Below, in pieces: positions 55,417 to 62,974 of a stretch of 64,000 nt of DNA; position 1 is the first letter of the stretch, and the number at the start of each line of letters is the position of its first letter. Source of the DNA: Bacteroidales bacterium. Its GTDB lineage: Bacteria > Bacteroidota > Bacteroidia > Bacteroidales > JAIOZK01. Position numbers and translations under genes: made by a program. The stretch lies in NCBI GenBank assembly GCA_021740625.1, contig JAIOZK010000001.1:285844-349843 (forward strand), read 5' to 3'. The notes beneath the pieces were generated by a model that ran no database searches, was not told the DNA's origin, and was given only the letters and a program-made list of their open reading frames with translations.

Positions 55417-58143
55417 ATGAGCTATTTCAAGAAGACTTCCATCTGGATATTTATCCTCATCATCGCCATGGTTCTTGTGGCCGGTTACTTTTTTTACAAC
55501 AATGTGATCCGCAAAACCCAGGCAGGAATACGTGCTGTACCCCAAAGCACCGTACTTTTCCTGGAGATCCCGAATACGAAAAGTTTTCTGGAAGGACTCT
55601 CAAACAATAATAAAATCTGGCAAAGTCTTTCTGAAATCACAGCAGTTGGCAACCTGGCAATGCAACTGAAACATACAGATAGCATGGCCCATCAGGAAAC
55701 TCCCATTGCAGATTTCCTCCAAACCCGCTCCTACCTTTCAATCCATCAAAAAAATGACAGCCTTTACCCGCTTTTTATCCTGGAGTTGAATAAATTCAGA
55801 CAAAACAGCTTCCTGGAAGAGAAAGCAAGATTGTTGTTCGGGAATGCCCTGAGGACGGAGACAACAAGGGTCAGCGGGCAGAACTGTTTGATTTGTAGCA
55901 TGGGAGATTCTGAATTCTCCATCTATGTCATGAGCAAAAACGGACTTGCACTGATGTCGACGAAAAAAGAACTTCTTACCGATGCCATGATCCAAATGAA
56001 TGAAGAAAAAGGCATTGCCAATGATGCGGTCTTTCGGAAGGTTGATAATACAAAAGGCAAAAACGTAGATGCCCACCTGTACCTACATGCTCATAATGCC
56101 GGAAGCTTTGCCGGGCTTTTCGCAGATAGGCAATATAAAAAAGCTCTTTTGGAGCTGGATCATTTTTCGGGATGGACCGAACTCGACATCATTCTGAAAA
56201 CGGATGAATTGCTTTTGAATGGATATACAGCTTCAGCCAATTCGGGAAATACTTATCTGGACTGTTTCCTGAACCAGGAGGCACCCGAAATAAGCATCCC
56301 GGCTGTATTGCCATTCAATACCAGCATGATGCTGCACATGGGTTTTGAAGATTTTTCCACCTATTATGCTGCCTACGAAGATTACCTGAAATCGCAGAAA
56401 CAATACCAGAAATATTATAGCCGGATCGCCAATATCAACAACAGGTACCAGATCAACCTGGAGGAACAATTACTTTCGTGGTTTGGCAGTGAATTATCCC
56501 TGTCAAGTACAGCCAGTAAGATGAACGATTTCCGCACTGATTGTTTCCTGGTGGTACAGACTAATGAAGCTGTCAGGGCCAACCAACTACTCACCCAGAT
56601 CACCCATAACGTAGGTGGCAGCGGCATCATCAAAAGGTTTAAAGACCACCTCATCAAAAAGATCAATCTACCGGAATTGTTTACGACAACGTTGGGCGAA
56701 GCATTTGCCCCCCTGCATAATCCATATTATACCATCATCGACGATTATGTCGTATTTGCCAACAATGTGAGTGCGCTTGAAGAATTCATCAACCTGAACA
56801 TTGCGGGCAAAACACTGGATGGCAACGTAAACTACAAGGAATTCTCCGATAATATATCAGAATCTTCCAATATTTATCTTTATTTCAATACCCGGAATGC
56901 TCTTGAGTTGCTCGGTGGTTTCAGCAATCCGTTTCTGGAAAACATACTGCAACAAAACCAGGGCAAGTTGAACAACTTTCATGCTTTTGCCCTTCAGTTC
57001 AGTTTCATCAACAACATGTTTTACACCAACACCTATTTGAAATACAATACCGAATACCGGGAGGAAAGCCGTGCCGTCTGGAAGACAGAACTGGATGCGC
57101 CTATCATCCGCAAACCCTTCCTCGTAAAAGACCATACCGATAATACTTACAATATTATCGTATTTGACGAAGATAATCAGATGTACCTGATCGACAATCA
57201 CGGCAATATTCTCTGGAAGATATCCTATGCTGGCGAGCTTATGAGTGAAGTTTACCCGGTGGATTATTACAAAAACCGCAAAGTGCAATATCTTTTTAAT
57301 ACGGATGAATACATTTACCTGATTGACCTGCTGGGACGTAAGGTGGCCAATTACCCCATTAAGCTAGGCACCCGGGCAAGCAATGGCCTGGCTGTATTCG
57401 ATTATGTAAAGAACAAGGATTACCGGCTTGTTTTTGCAGGAGAAGACCGCAAAATTTACAATTACACCATTGAAGGAAATTCTGTAAAGGGTTGGACCAC
57501 ACCCCGTATGAAAGAGGAAGTGAACAAAAAGATACAACACCTGGTATCCCGGAACAAAGATTATATTATCATTCCCATGGAAGACGGATCTGTTGAGATA
57601 ACCGACCGTCGGGGCCGCACGCGCATCCGCATCCGGGATAACTTTAACAATGCACTGAAGTCGGATTTTTACACCAACAGGACCAACAGCAAGGGTGCCA
57701 TCATCACTACCGATACCCAGGGACATCTGACCTACATCAAGACCAACGGGCAACTCGACCGCACCGTTTTCCAGGATTTTTCACCCGAACATTATTTTCT
57801 TTATGAAGACCTGGACAAAAGTAACGGAGAGGACTTCATATTTCTTGATGGAGATCGACTCCTGGTATTCGACCGTTTTAAAAATGTGATGGTTGATTAT
57901 CAATTCCCAAATCTTATATACCAAAAACCTGAGGTAATTCGGCTTTCGAACCGGGAAAACCTGCTGGGCGTGGTTTCGGCCGAGGAAAATAAACTATATC
58001 TTTTCGATGGACAAGGCAATATCGTATTCGACGCCGGTCTCACGGGAAGCACCCGCTTTGCCGTGGGCAGCCTCAACAACAACAAAGACCTGAACCTGAT
58101 CATTGGGGATGAGAACGTGTTGTATAATTATCTTATCAAGTAA
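55417..58143 (+). CDS. DUF3352-like membrane-anchored protein with C-terminal repeat domain
   Basis: The 908-residue protein has one N-terminal membrane helix (about residues 8-28) and a long extracytoplasmic part. The first third resembles DUF3352 (GIRAVPQSTVLFLEIPNTKSFLEGL, in part AVPQSTVLFLEIPN). The last 300 residues contain repeated strands such as DNTYNIIVFDEDNQMYLIDNHGNILWKI and DYRLVFAGEDRKIYNY, like a PQQ/beta-propeller. Role unknown. The frame extends 28 codons upstream; MSYFKKTSIWIF at 55417 puts the membrane helix at the N-terminus and is preferred. It is the last gene before the recombinase island. Confidence 0.65.
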   Translation: MSYFKKTSIWIFILIIAMVLVAGYFFYNNVIRKTQAGIRAVPQSTVLFLEIPNTKSFLEGLSNNNKIWQSLSEITAVGNLAMQLKHTDSMAHQETPIADFLQTRSYLSIHQKNDSLYPLFILELNKFRQNSFLEEKARLLFGNALRTETTRVSGQNCLICSMGDSEFSIYVMSKNGLALMSTKKELLTDAMIQMNEEKGIANDAVFRKVDNTKGKNVDAHLYLHAHNAGSFAGLFADRQYKKALLELDHFSGWTELDIILKTDELLLNGYTASANSGNTYLDCFLNQEAPEISIPAVLPFNTSMMLHMGFEDFSTYYAAYEDYLKSQKQYQKYYSRIANINNRYQINLEEQLLSWFGSELSLSSTASKMNDFRTDCFLVVQTNEAVRANQLLTQITHNVGGSGIIKRFKDHLIKKINLPELFTTTLGEAFAPLHNPYYTIIDDYVVFANNVSALEEFINLNIAGKTLDGNVNYKEFSDNISESSNIYLYFNTRNALELLGGFSNPFLENILQQNQGKLNNFHAFALQFSFINNMFYTNTYLKYNTEYREESRAVWKTELDAPIIRKPFLVKDHTDNTYNIIVFDEDNQMYLIDNHGNILWKISYAGELMSEVYPVDYYKNRKVQYLFNTDEYIYLIDLLGRKVANYPIKLGTRASNGLAVFDYVKNKDYRLVFAGEDRKIYNYTIEGNSVKGWTTPRMKEEVNKKIQHLVSRNKDYIIIPMEDGSVEITDRRGRTRIRIRDNFNNALKSDFYTNRTNSKGAIITTDTQGHLTYIKTNGQLDRTVFQDFSPEHYFLYEDLDKSNGEDFIFLDGDRLLVFDRFKNVMVDYQFPNLIYQKPEVIRLSNRENLLGVVSAEENKLYLFDGQGNIVFDAGLTGSTRFAVGSLNNNKDLNLIIGDENVLYNYLIK

Positions 58144-58183
58144 TTGCTGTTTTAATATCCAATAATCAATACACAATAATCAA

Positions 58184-58199
58184 CCTGACTTCCGTCAGG
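58184..58199. other. Short hairpin CCTGAC-TTCC-GTCAGG upstream of the recombinase
   Basis: A six-base perfect stem without a T-run lies in the 177-base gap between the DUF3352-like gene and the recombinase. Copies of AATAATCAA surround it (58160, 58175 and 58246 regions). No typical promoter is evident. Confidence 0.3.
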
Positions 58200-58320
58200 C
58201 AAGTTATCCAATAGATGGGGCGATGGTTGGTTGTTTTTTAATTCCAATAATCAACAAGAAATGGGACAAATTGCTTTGAAAAGGTATTAATCAATGTACA
58301 ACATCAAATAGCAACTTAAC

Positions 58321-59484
58321 ATGTCAAATCAAATAAAACTTAAGGAAGAGAGATATGGGGAAAGGAGGTTCCTGATCCTGCGGATCAAGGGCAACGAAAG
58401 TTTCATAGAAGACCATTTGCTAAAACTTAGGGGCGTTGCCTGGAGCGGCAAAAGAAAATGTTTGTATATGGAACGCTGCAAAAACGATGTAAATCAAATA
58501 TACCGTCATTTAAAAGGTTGGGGATATTTTCTTGATTACAGTGATTTGAAGAAAGACCGGAAGGATTCCGGCAGAGGTCACGGCCAAGAGAAGAAGAAAG
58601 CCAATATCCGGATCAAGGACAAGCTACCGGAACTATCCGTCCGGCACAAAAAAAATCTGGACTTCTTTAAAAAATGGATGGAGCTGAAGCATTACAGTAA
58701 GAATACCATAAACACTTACATTCACATGTTAACACTGTTTTTTCGTTATTACAGCAACAAGGATACGGATTCGATCAGCAAGGTTGATATTGAACGGTTC
58801 AATTATAAGTTTGTTGTAAAGAATGCTTACTCATACACTTTTCAGAATCAGATCATAAGTGCCTTAAAACTATACTACCTGAAAGTTCATAAAGTGAAGA
58901 TCGAGCTTGAGCAGATTGAACGGCCCAGGCCGTCAAGAAAACTTCCCAAAGTCATTCCCCAGAAAGACGTAAAAAAGCTGTTGGCATCCGTTAAAAACCT
59001 CAAGCATAAAACAGCCCTGACCATGATTTACAGCCTGGGATTACGGCGAAGTGAATTGATCAATCTCAAACTGGCGGATATCAATTTAAAGCGTGAAGTA
59101 GTTGATATCAGGAATGCCAAGGGCAAAAAAGACAGAACAATTCCATTACCGGAAAAATTAAAGGAATTGATCATAAGATATTACAAAACATATTTACCGG
59201 AAGTCTGGGTCATTGAGGGGAATACGCCCAGCACACAATATTCGGAGACGAGTTTACAAAATATTTTCAAAAATAATTTGAAAAGGGTCGTAAAAAATCA
59301 TACATTTACACTTCACAGTTTGCGGCATAGTTATGCGACCCACTTACACGAATCAGGCGTTGACATCAGGAATATACAGGAATTGCTGGGGCATAAATCG
59401 AGCAAGACGACAGAAATATACACGCATGTGAGTATACGAAGTTTAAAAAACATATCAAATCCGATAGACGATTTTGATATATAA
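58321..59484 (+). CDS. Tyrosine recombinase/integrase at the head of the cassette array
   Basis: The 387-residue protein has an N-terminal extension of about 100 residues (RGVAWSGKRKCLYMERC...GWGYFLDYSDL), a SAM-like core-binding domain (about 108-190; MELKHYSKNTINTYIHMLTLFF in parts) and a catalytic domain with Arg242 (GLRRSEL), Lys near 268-270, His332 and Arg335 (LHSLRHSYATHL), His358 (LLGHKS) and nucleophile Tyr367 (IYTHVS). All catalytic residues are present. Only about 50 residues separate the Lys and HxxR boxes, too few for the extra helix region of IntI integrases, so it is Xer-like and not a standard integron integrase. It is oriented toward the cassettes; the first boundary is 70 bases after its stop. 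The following small genes are AT-rich and look acquired. Confidence 0.92.
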   Translation: MSNQIKLKEERYGERRFLILRIKGNESFIEDHLLKLRGVAWSGKRKCLYMERCKNDVNQIYRHLKGWGYFLDYSDLKKDRKDSGRGHGQEKKKANIRIKDKLPELSVRHKKNLDFFKKWMELKHYSKNTINTYIHMLTLFFRYYSNKDTDSISKVDIERFNYKFVVKNAYSYTFQNQIISALKLYYLKVHKVKIELEQIERPRPSRKLPKVIPQKDVKKLLASVKNLKHKTALTMIYSLGLRRSELINLKLADINLKREVVDIRNAKGKKDRTIPLPEKLKELIIRYYKTYLPEVWVIEGNTPSTQYSETSLQNIFKNNLKRVVKNHTFTLHSLRHSYATHLHESGVDIRNIQELLGHKSSKTTEIYTHVSIRSLKNISNPIDDFDI

Positions 59485-59563
59485 AAACACAAGAAAGTGA
59501 ACATAACATACCAAATACGGGAATTATATTCACAACACATGAACATATAAACAAGTTATGGGC
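59485..59563 (+). other. Candidate primary insertion site (attI-like) at the start of the array
   Basis: The region between the recombinase stop and the first boundary GTTATGGGC (59555-59563) lacks the long palindrome of the other boundaries. It holds two direct copies of GAACATA (59499 and 59541) with CATAAC after the first. By position it corresponds to an attI site. This is inference from layout. Confidence 0.4.
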
Positions 59564-59629
59564 AAGTTAAGAAAAAGACATAGCAGACAGACACGTGAAC
59601 CTCCAAAGGATTATATTGATAGTTCTTGA
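59558..59629 (+). CDS. Conserved cassette-start micro-ORF, copy 1
   Basis: A 23-residue ORF whose ATG is part of the boundary GTTATGGGC. It begins MGKLRKRHSRQTREPPK and ends DYIDSS before TGA. The copy at 62083 encodes nearly the same peptide through different codons (CGT/AGA, GAA/GAG, CCT/CCA, TGA/TAA), which indicates selection on protein sequence. It is basic, soluble and of unknown role. No ribosome-binding site is visible. It could be a leader peptide, a toxin-like element or a recombination-linked peptide. Confidence 0.55.
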   Translation: MGKLRKRHSRQTREPPKDYIDSS

Positions 59630-59660
59630 AAGTTCGTAATGAATGTAATTAAAAAAAATA

Positions 59661-59714
59661 TGGAGACCAGAAACCATTTAAAACGGGGCGGCACCGAAAA
59701 GCCAAATGAGTAGG
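59661..59714 (+). repeat. Conserved leader block 2, copy 1
   Basis: TGGAGACCAGAAACCA...AACGGGGCGGCACCGAAAAGCC...ATGAGTAGG repeats, with changes, at 62181-62237 and in part at 63055-63090. One frame reads GDQKPFKTGRHRKAK, matching GGQNPLKKTGRNRKAL of the second copy with a three-base indel. It lies between the micro-ORF and the first real gene of the cassette. Confidence 0.5.
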
Positions 59715-59735
59715 ACACATTAAAAGGAGTAACAA

Positions 59736-60230
59736 ATGAGAAATATAACACATTACCTAACCTTATTATTTTTAGCAATATTCATTCTAACCGGTTGTAA
59801 TTCTGAAAACAATAAAAACCCAAAATCAGAAAAGGAAGAAATACAACCAAAGCAAAAAATAGAGTTATCAGATGATTTTCTTGGAAATTATCATGGAATT
59901 CAAGAATCATATTTCATGAAGAATCAATATGGTGATGACATGATAATTGCAGGAAATAAAGTACCTGTACCTTCGAGTGATTTTAAATTCTTATTGAAAG
60001 AAAATAATGTCGCGAGTCTTCAGCAAACTAATTTAGAAGACAATCAACGGTATTACTATGATGGTTCATACAAGATTATAAGTGATGAATCGGATTTAAT
60101 AAAAGTGGAAATATCATTGAATGGTCAAGGTTCTTCGCCCACTTATATTTTTGAGATTAACAAATCAGACAAAAAAGGTAAGTGCATTGGCAAAAACGAG
60201 CCAGTAATCAATATTTCAAAAATCAATTAA
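59736..60230 (+). CDS. Cassette 1 lipoprotein of unknown function
   Basis: A 164-residue protein with a lipobox (FILTGCNSE), a Lys/Glu-rich linker and a beta-strand-rich domain (FLGNYHGIQESYFMKNQYGDDM, in part NYHGIQESYF; YYYDGSYKIISDESDLIKVEI). An AGGAG ribosome-binding site lies nine bases before the ATG, stronger than for most genes here. First gene of a four-gene same-strand group with 4-11 base gaps between boundaries at 59555 and 61172. No family recognised. Confidence 0.6.
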   Translation: MRNITHYLTLLFLAIFILTGCNSENNKNPKSEKEEIQPKQKIELSDDFLGNYHGIQESYFMKNQYGDDMIIAGNKVPVPSSDFKFLLKENNVASLQQTNLEDNQRYYYDGSYKIISDESDLIKVEISLNGQGSSPTYIFEINKSDKKGKCIGKNEPVINISKIN

Positions 60231-60241
60231 AATTAAATCTT

Positions 60242-60616
60242 ATGAAAAATATTTATTCAGTATTTGCATTAATAATTCTATTGATTGCAACCGGTTGCGG
60301 AAATAATTCCGAAAAGTCTAACAACGCAAAATCTACTAATACTCAAGTAGAAGAAACCATTAATGGGACTTATACCTATAGTGATAATTCTGTTGAACTT
60401 GAAATTACCATCAGTGAAGATAGTTGGTATGGAAAGACAATGATAGTAACAGGTTTTGGGTCAGAATATGATAGTCAAAATGCCCAATATGATAACGGAA
60501 CTGTTAATGGTAATGACCTGTATGACAATTCAGGAATGGTGAAAATCGGATATGTTAGCGGTAAGAGCCTTACTACTTCAATTGGTGGACAACGTGTAAC
60601 CCTTAGAAAAAAATAA
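60242..60616 (+). CDS. Cassette 1 small lipoprotein
   Basis: A 124-residue lipoprotein (lipobox LIATGCGNN) with an Asn/Ser/Thr-rich linker and a beta-rich domain (NGTYTYSDNSVELEITISEDSWYGKTMIV, in part TYTYSDNSVELEI) ending GGQRVTLRKK. The frame is open 20 codons upstream, but the ATG at 60242 gives the proper lipoprotein signal. The domain resembles lipocalin-like small lipoproteins in general shape only. Unknown role. Confidence 0.6.
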   Translation: MKNIYSVFALIILLIATGCGNNSEKSNNAKSTNTQVEETINGTYTYSDNSVELEITISEDSWYGKTMIVTGFGSEYDSQNAQYDNGTVNGNDLYDNSGMVKIGYVSGKSLTTSIGGQRVTLRKK

Positions 60617-60620
60617 GAAT

Positions 60621-60938
60621 ATGAAGAAGAATGAAAATCTTTATAAGGTTGCAGTTCAAAGACAAACTGAAAACGCAACCCTTATTGTTTCAACCTATGA
60701 ACTTTCAGAAAGTTCAAATTCATATTTTATGGAGTTAAAATTAGGTCCACATACAATTAAACATCCCAATATTTCAATACCAAGTGACAGGCAAGCAAAT
60801 GAAATGGAAGAACTTTTCATAATTGGCAACACAACATTTATTGTTAATGACAATAGATTAAATGAAGAGCAGAAAATTAAGGATAAAATAGTTGAAATAT
60901 TTGGAACAGACGTGTCAACAAATATGGCGAAAATTTAA
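60621..60938 (+). CDS. Cassette 1 hypothetical protein
   Basis: A 105-residue soluble protein with no signal or membrane helix, beginning MKKNENLYKVAVQRQTENA and containing ELKLGPHTIKHPNISIP and an acidic C-terminal helix (LNEEQKIKDKIVEIFG). It starts four bases after the previous stop, so it is probably co-translated. Not recognised. Confidence 0.5.
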   Translation: MKKNENLYKVAVQRQTENATLIVSTYELSESSNSYFMELKLGPHTIKHPNISIPSDRQANEMEELFIIGNTTFIVNDNRLNEEQKIKDKIVEIFGTDVSTNMAKI

Positions 60939-60949
60939 AACTCAAATAA

Positions 60950-61168
60950 ATGAAAAAAGTTTTTTTAGATTATTCTGACTGGAAAACAATACTTTTCGGT
61001 GAAACTGGTCTTCCTTTAATGGAACAGGAATTATTTGATTATATCGCTAAATTGGCTTCTTGTGCAGATGTTACTGTTATATTGACTGAAGGTGAGAAAC
61101 CTGCTTGGGTGTTAAAATATAACAATAATACAGGAAAATTTAGTGAATCTCAAATAGGAGAAATATAA
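60950..61168 (+). CDS. Cassette 1 small hypothetical protein
   Basis: A 72-residue protein, MKKVFLDYSDWKTILFG..., with no membrane segment and an acidic composition. It is the last gene of cassette 1; its stop is three bases before the boundary GCCCATAAC. Not recognised. Confidence 0.45.
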   Translation: MKKVFLDYSDWKTILFGETGLPLMEQELFDYIAKLASCADVTVILTEGEKPAWVLKYNNNTGKFSESQIGEI

Positions 61169-61171
61169 CCT

Positions 61172-61303
61172 GCCCATAACATTTTGTATAAGTAATGGCA
61201 GGGAAACTGCTAAATTCAAGGTTTTTAGCCCGCTCAAACTGCATAGCGGTTTGACAGGGAATTACCACGCAATCTGCCACTACTCATACAATTTACCGTT
61301 AGC
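61172..61303 (+). repeat. Cassette-boundary palindrome A (attC-like)
   Basis: A 132-base imperfect palindrome. The left end is GCCCATAAC and the right end GTTAGC. The main stem is TTGTATAAGTAATGGCAG (61184-61201) against CTGCCACTACTCATACAA (61274-61291), 16 of 18 paired. The inner part has TAAATTCAAGG and GCGGTTTGACA, shared with the other three elements. The left end is complementary to the start of cassette 1, the right end is the start of cassette 2. Confidence 0.8.
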
Positions 61304-61323
61304 AAATATAGAGAAAGACAAAA

Positions 61324-61764
61324 ATGGAGATAGCAATAATACCGAAATGGTTAATAAAATATTTATCGAACGATTATTATAGGCAGAATGACTTTAACAT
61401 TTTGATAAGTAATTCTTTGATTATTATATTTTTCCTGACTTTCAAAAACGTATTGATTGACTTTTTAGGATACATTCCTCATTTTTGCCTGATTGACAAA
61501 ATTATTGGAGTAGAATGCCCTGTTTGTGGAACGACAAGAGCATTTTGTGAATTATCAAATGGAAATTTGAATAATGCGTATTATTTGAATGCGACAAGTA
61601 TACTGGTTGCATTATTTTTTATTTCCCAAATACCATTGAGACTAATTTCTCTAATTATTGAAAATAAAAGTAAGATTATAAATATTATCTCAAAATTTTT
61701 AAGTCGAAGTATTTTGACTATTATTGTATTAAACTGGATTATCAATTTATTTATTAACAATTAA
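61324..61764 (+). CDS. DUF2752-family membrane protein
   Basis: A 146-residue protein with three hydrophobic helices and the DUF2752 signature IIGVECPVCGTTRAFCELSNGN (in part CPVCGTTRAF). These proteins are small, widespread and uncharacterised; the Cys pair may bind metal. It starts only 21 bases after the cassette boundary and is followed by a zinc-ribbon mini-protein, so the two probably act together. Confidence 0.78.
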   Translation: MEIAIIPKWLIKYLSNDYYRQNDFNILISNSLIIIFFLTFKNVLIDFLGYIPHFCLIDKIIGVECPVCGTTRAFCELSNGNLNNAYYLNATSILVALFFISQIPLRLISLIIENKSKIINIISKFLSRSILTIIVLNWIINLFINN

Positions 61765-61775
61765 AATTTAGAATT

Positions 61776-61943
61776 ATGGCGAATTTATCGTGTCCAAAAT
61801 GTAGTGAATTAACAAAAAAAGGCGGTTACAAAACTTGGCAAATTATTGTTGCAGTATGTTTTTTTCCACTGGGATTATTAGCGTTACTTGCTGATAGAAA
61901 ACCAACAACTTGTCAAAAATGTGGACATACTTGGCAAGGATAG
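61776..61943 (+). CDS. 55-residue zinc-ribbon/membrane mini-protein
   Basis: The ORF encodes MANLSCPKCSELTKKGG, a hydrophobic segment (IIVAVCFFPLGLLALL) and a C-terminal CQKCGHTW. Two CxxC pairs flank one membrane helix, so both ends could join in one zinc ribbon. It lies 11 bases after the DUF2752 stop and 13 bases before the next boundary. Its Cys spacing makes a real gene likely despite its size. Confidence 0.65.
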   Translation: MANLSCPKCSELTKKGGYKTWQIIVAVCFFPLGLLALLADRKPTTCQKCGHTWQG

Positions 61944-61956
61944 AAAAACTACATTT

Positions 61957-62088
61957 GCTAACACGCAATATACGTAAGCCGGGTGATGTGGGTAAATTAA
62001 ACTTTTGTACATTTACTCAAAATTGTAACGGTTTGATAAGTTGGTGCTTTGTAATCCCGGCCTACGCATATTGCCAACCGTTATGGGC
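61957..62088 (+). repeat. Cassette-boundary palindrome B (attC-like)
   Basis: A 132-base imperfect palindrome, with left end GCTAAC, right end GTTATGGGC. The stem is GCAATATACGTAAGCCGGG (61965-61983) against CCCGGCCTACGCATATTGC (62056-62074), 17 of 19 paired. The left end, preceded by ATTT, is the exact complement of the first ten bases of cassette 2 (GTTAGCAAAT), while the right end opens cassette 3. Confidence 0.8.
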
Positions 62089-62151
62089 AAGTTAAACAGA
62101 CATAGCAGACAGACAAGAGAGCCACCAAAGAACATCTTTGATAGTTCTTAA
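62083..62151 (+). CDS. Conserved cassette-start micro-ORF, copy 2
   Basis: A 22-residue ORF, beginning MGKLNRHSRQTREPPK and ending NIFDSS before TAA, again using the ATG within GTTATGGGC. Compared with copy 1 it has one in-frame codon deletion and several synonymous changes. In the same frame, after the stop, GGQNPLKKTGRNRKAL can be read, so an ancestral longer ORF is possible (see copy 3). Confidence 0.55.
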   Translation: MGKLNRHSRQTREPPKNIFDSS

Positions 62152-62180
62152 AAATATTTTGTAAAATTGACAAGCAAAAG

Positions 62181-62237
62181 TGGAGGCCAGAACCCACTAA
62201 AAAAAACGGGGCGAAACCGAAAAGCCTTATGAGTAGG
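62181..62237 (+). repeat. Conserved leader block 2, copy 2
   Basis: TGGAGGCCAGAACCCAC...ACGGGGCGAAACCGAAAAGCC...ATGAGTAGG, a close match of the block at 59661-59714. It lies 21 bases before the ATG of the cassette 3 gene and could act as leader RNA or be a relic of the micro-ORF 3' part. Confidence 0.5.
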
Positions 62238-62257
62238 GAAATTAAATTTGAAATAAA

Positions 62258-62845
62258 ATGGAAAATAAATTTTTAACATTCATTAGACCGTATTTGTCAT
62301 TCATTGACAATGGTCACTTCTTTCGTAAACCATTTAGTTGGCTTTACACACTACTTGCAATTGTAAATTTACTAATCCCAATTTATGTATTCTATCAAGC
62401 AAGCGATAACAGAATTTTTGACAGCCCTACAAAATTTGTTATTGTATTTCTGCTTCTATGGGTAATTGTTGCTTTTGCAGGCTGGGTGGGTTTTCAGCTA
62501 TGGTGGGACAGAAAATCAAAAATAGATATGTCTTACACTGCTGGCGATGAATTTATCGCAACACCTGCCCTCTCTCACTTCATCCAGACATTGGGAGAAT
62601 GGATTGGCACTTATATCGGCATTGTTGGATTTGGGTTTGCGCTTTTAACGACCATTATCCTTGGAGAAGAAGGATATTACCTTGGTCGCAATCTTGGAAT
62701 ACCATATTTAGTGACAGGATGGATGGCTGTAATAACAATGCCAATTATAGGTTTTTTGATTATCGTGTTCTCAAGATTTTTGTCAGAACAAATTAAAGCA
62801 TTATCGTCAATAGCCAACAACACGAAAAAACAAACCAGCCCATAA
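62258..62845 (+). CDS. Cassette 3 integral membrane protein
   Basis: A 195-residue protein with four predicted membrane helices (about 27-46, 58-84, 115-137 and 150-172). The loop KSKIDMSYTAGDEFIATPALSHF is polar; no family signature is recognised. The stop codon TAA is formed by the boundary sequence GCCCATAAC itself, so the gene ends exactly in the palindrome. Confidence 0.6.
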   Translation: MENKFLTFIRPYLSFIDNGHFFRKPFSWLYTLLAIVNLLIPIYVFYQASDNRIFDSPTKFVIVFLLLWVIVAFAGWVGFQLWWDRKSKIDMSYTAGDEFIATPALSHFIQTLGEWIGTYIGIVGFGFALLTTIILGEEGYYLGRNLGIPYLVTGWMAVITMPIIGFLIIVFSRFLSEQIKALSSIANNTKKQTSP

Positions 62846-62974
62846 CAACGGGTTTAAAGAAATTTGGGGTTCAGTGGTTAATTGAACATTCTACCTCGCA
62901 TAAGCATTTGTGCTTGGTTGACAGTTTTCAGCTCCAAAACCCCCAACTTCTTAAACCCGCAAAACGTTATGGGC
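62838..62974 (+). repeat. Cassette-boundary palindrome C (attC-like)
   Basis: A 137-base element with ends GCCCATAAC and GTTATGGGC, which are perfect complements. The stem is CGGGTTTAAAGAAATTTGGGG (62849-62869, quoted without its last base: CGGGTTTAAAGAAATTTGGG) against CCCCCAACTTCTTAAACCCG (62940-62959), with mismatches and one bulge. The inner part contains TTAATTGAAC and GGTTGACA, as in the other elements. Confidence 0.8.

Noticed and set aside
62882..62968. Longer version of the third micro-ORF starting inside palindrome C
   Set aside because: The upstream residues are encoded by the palindrome itself and are not shared by the other two copies; similarity starts exactly at the ATG in GTTATGGGC.
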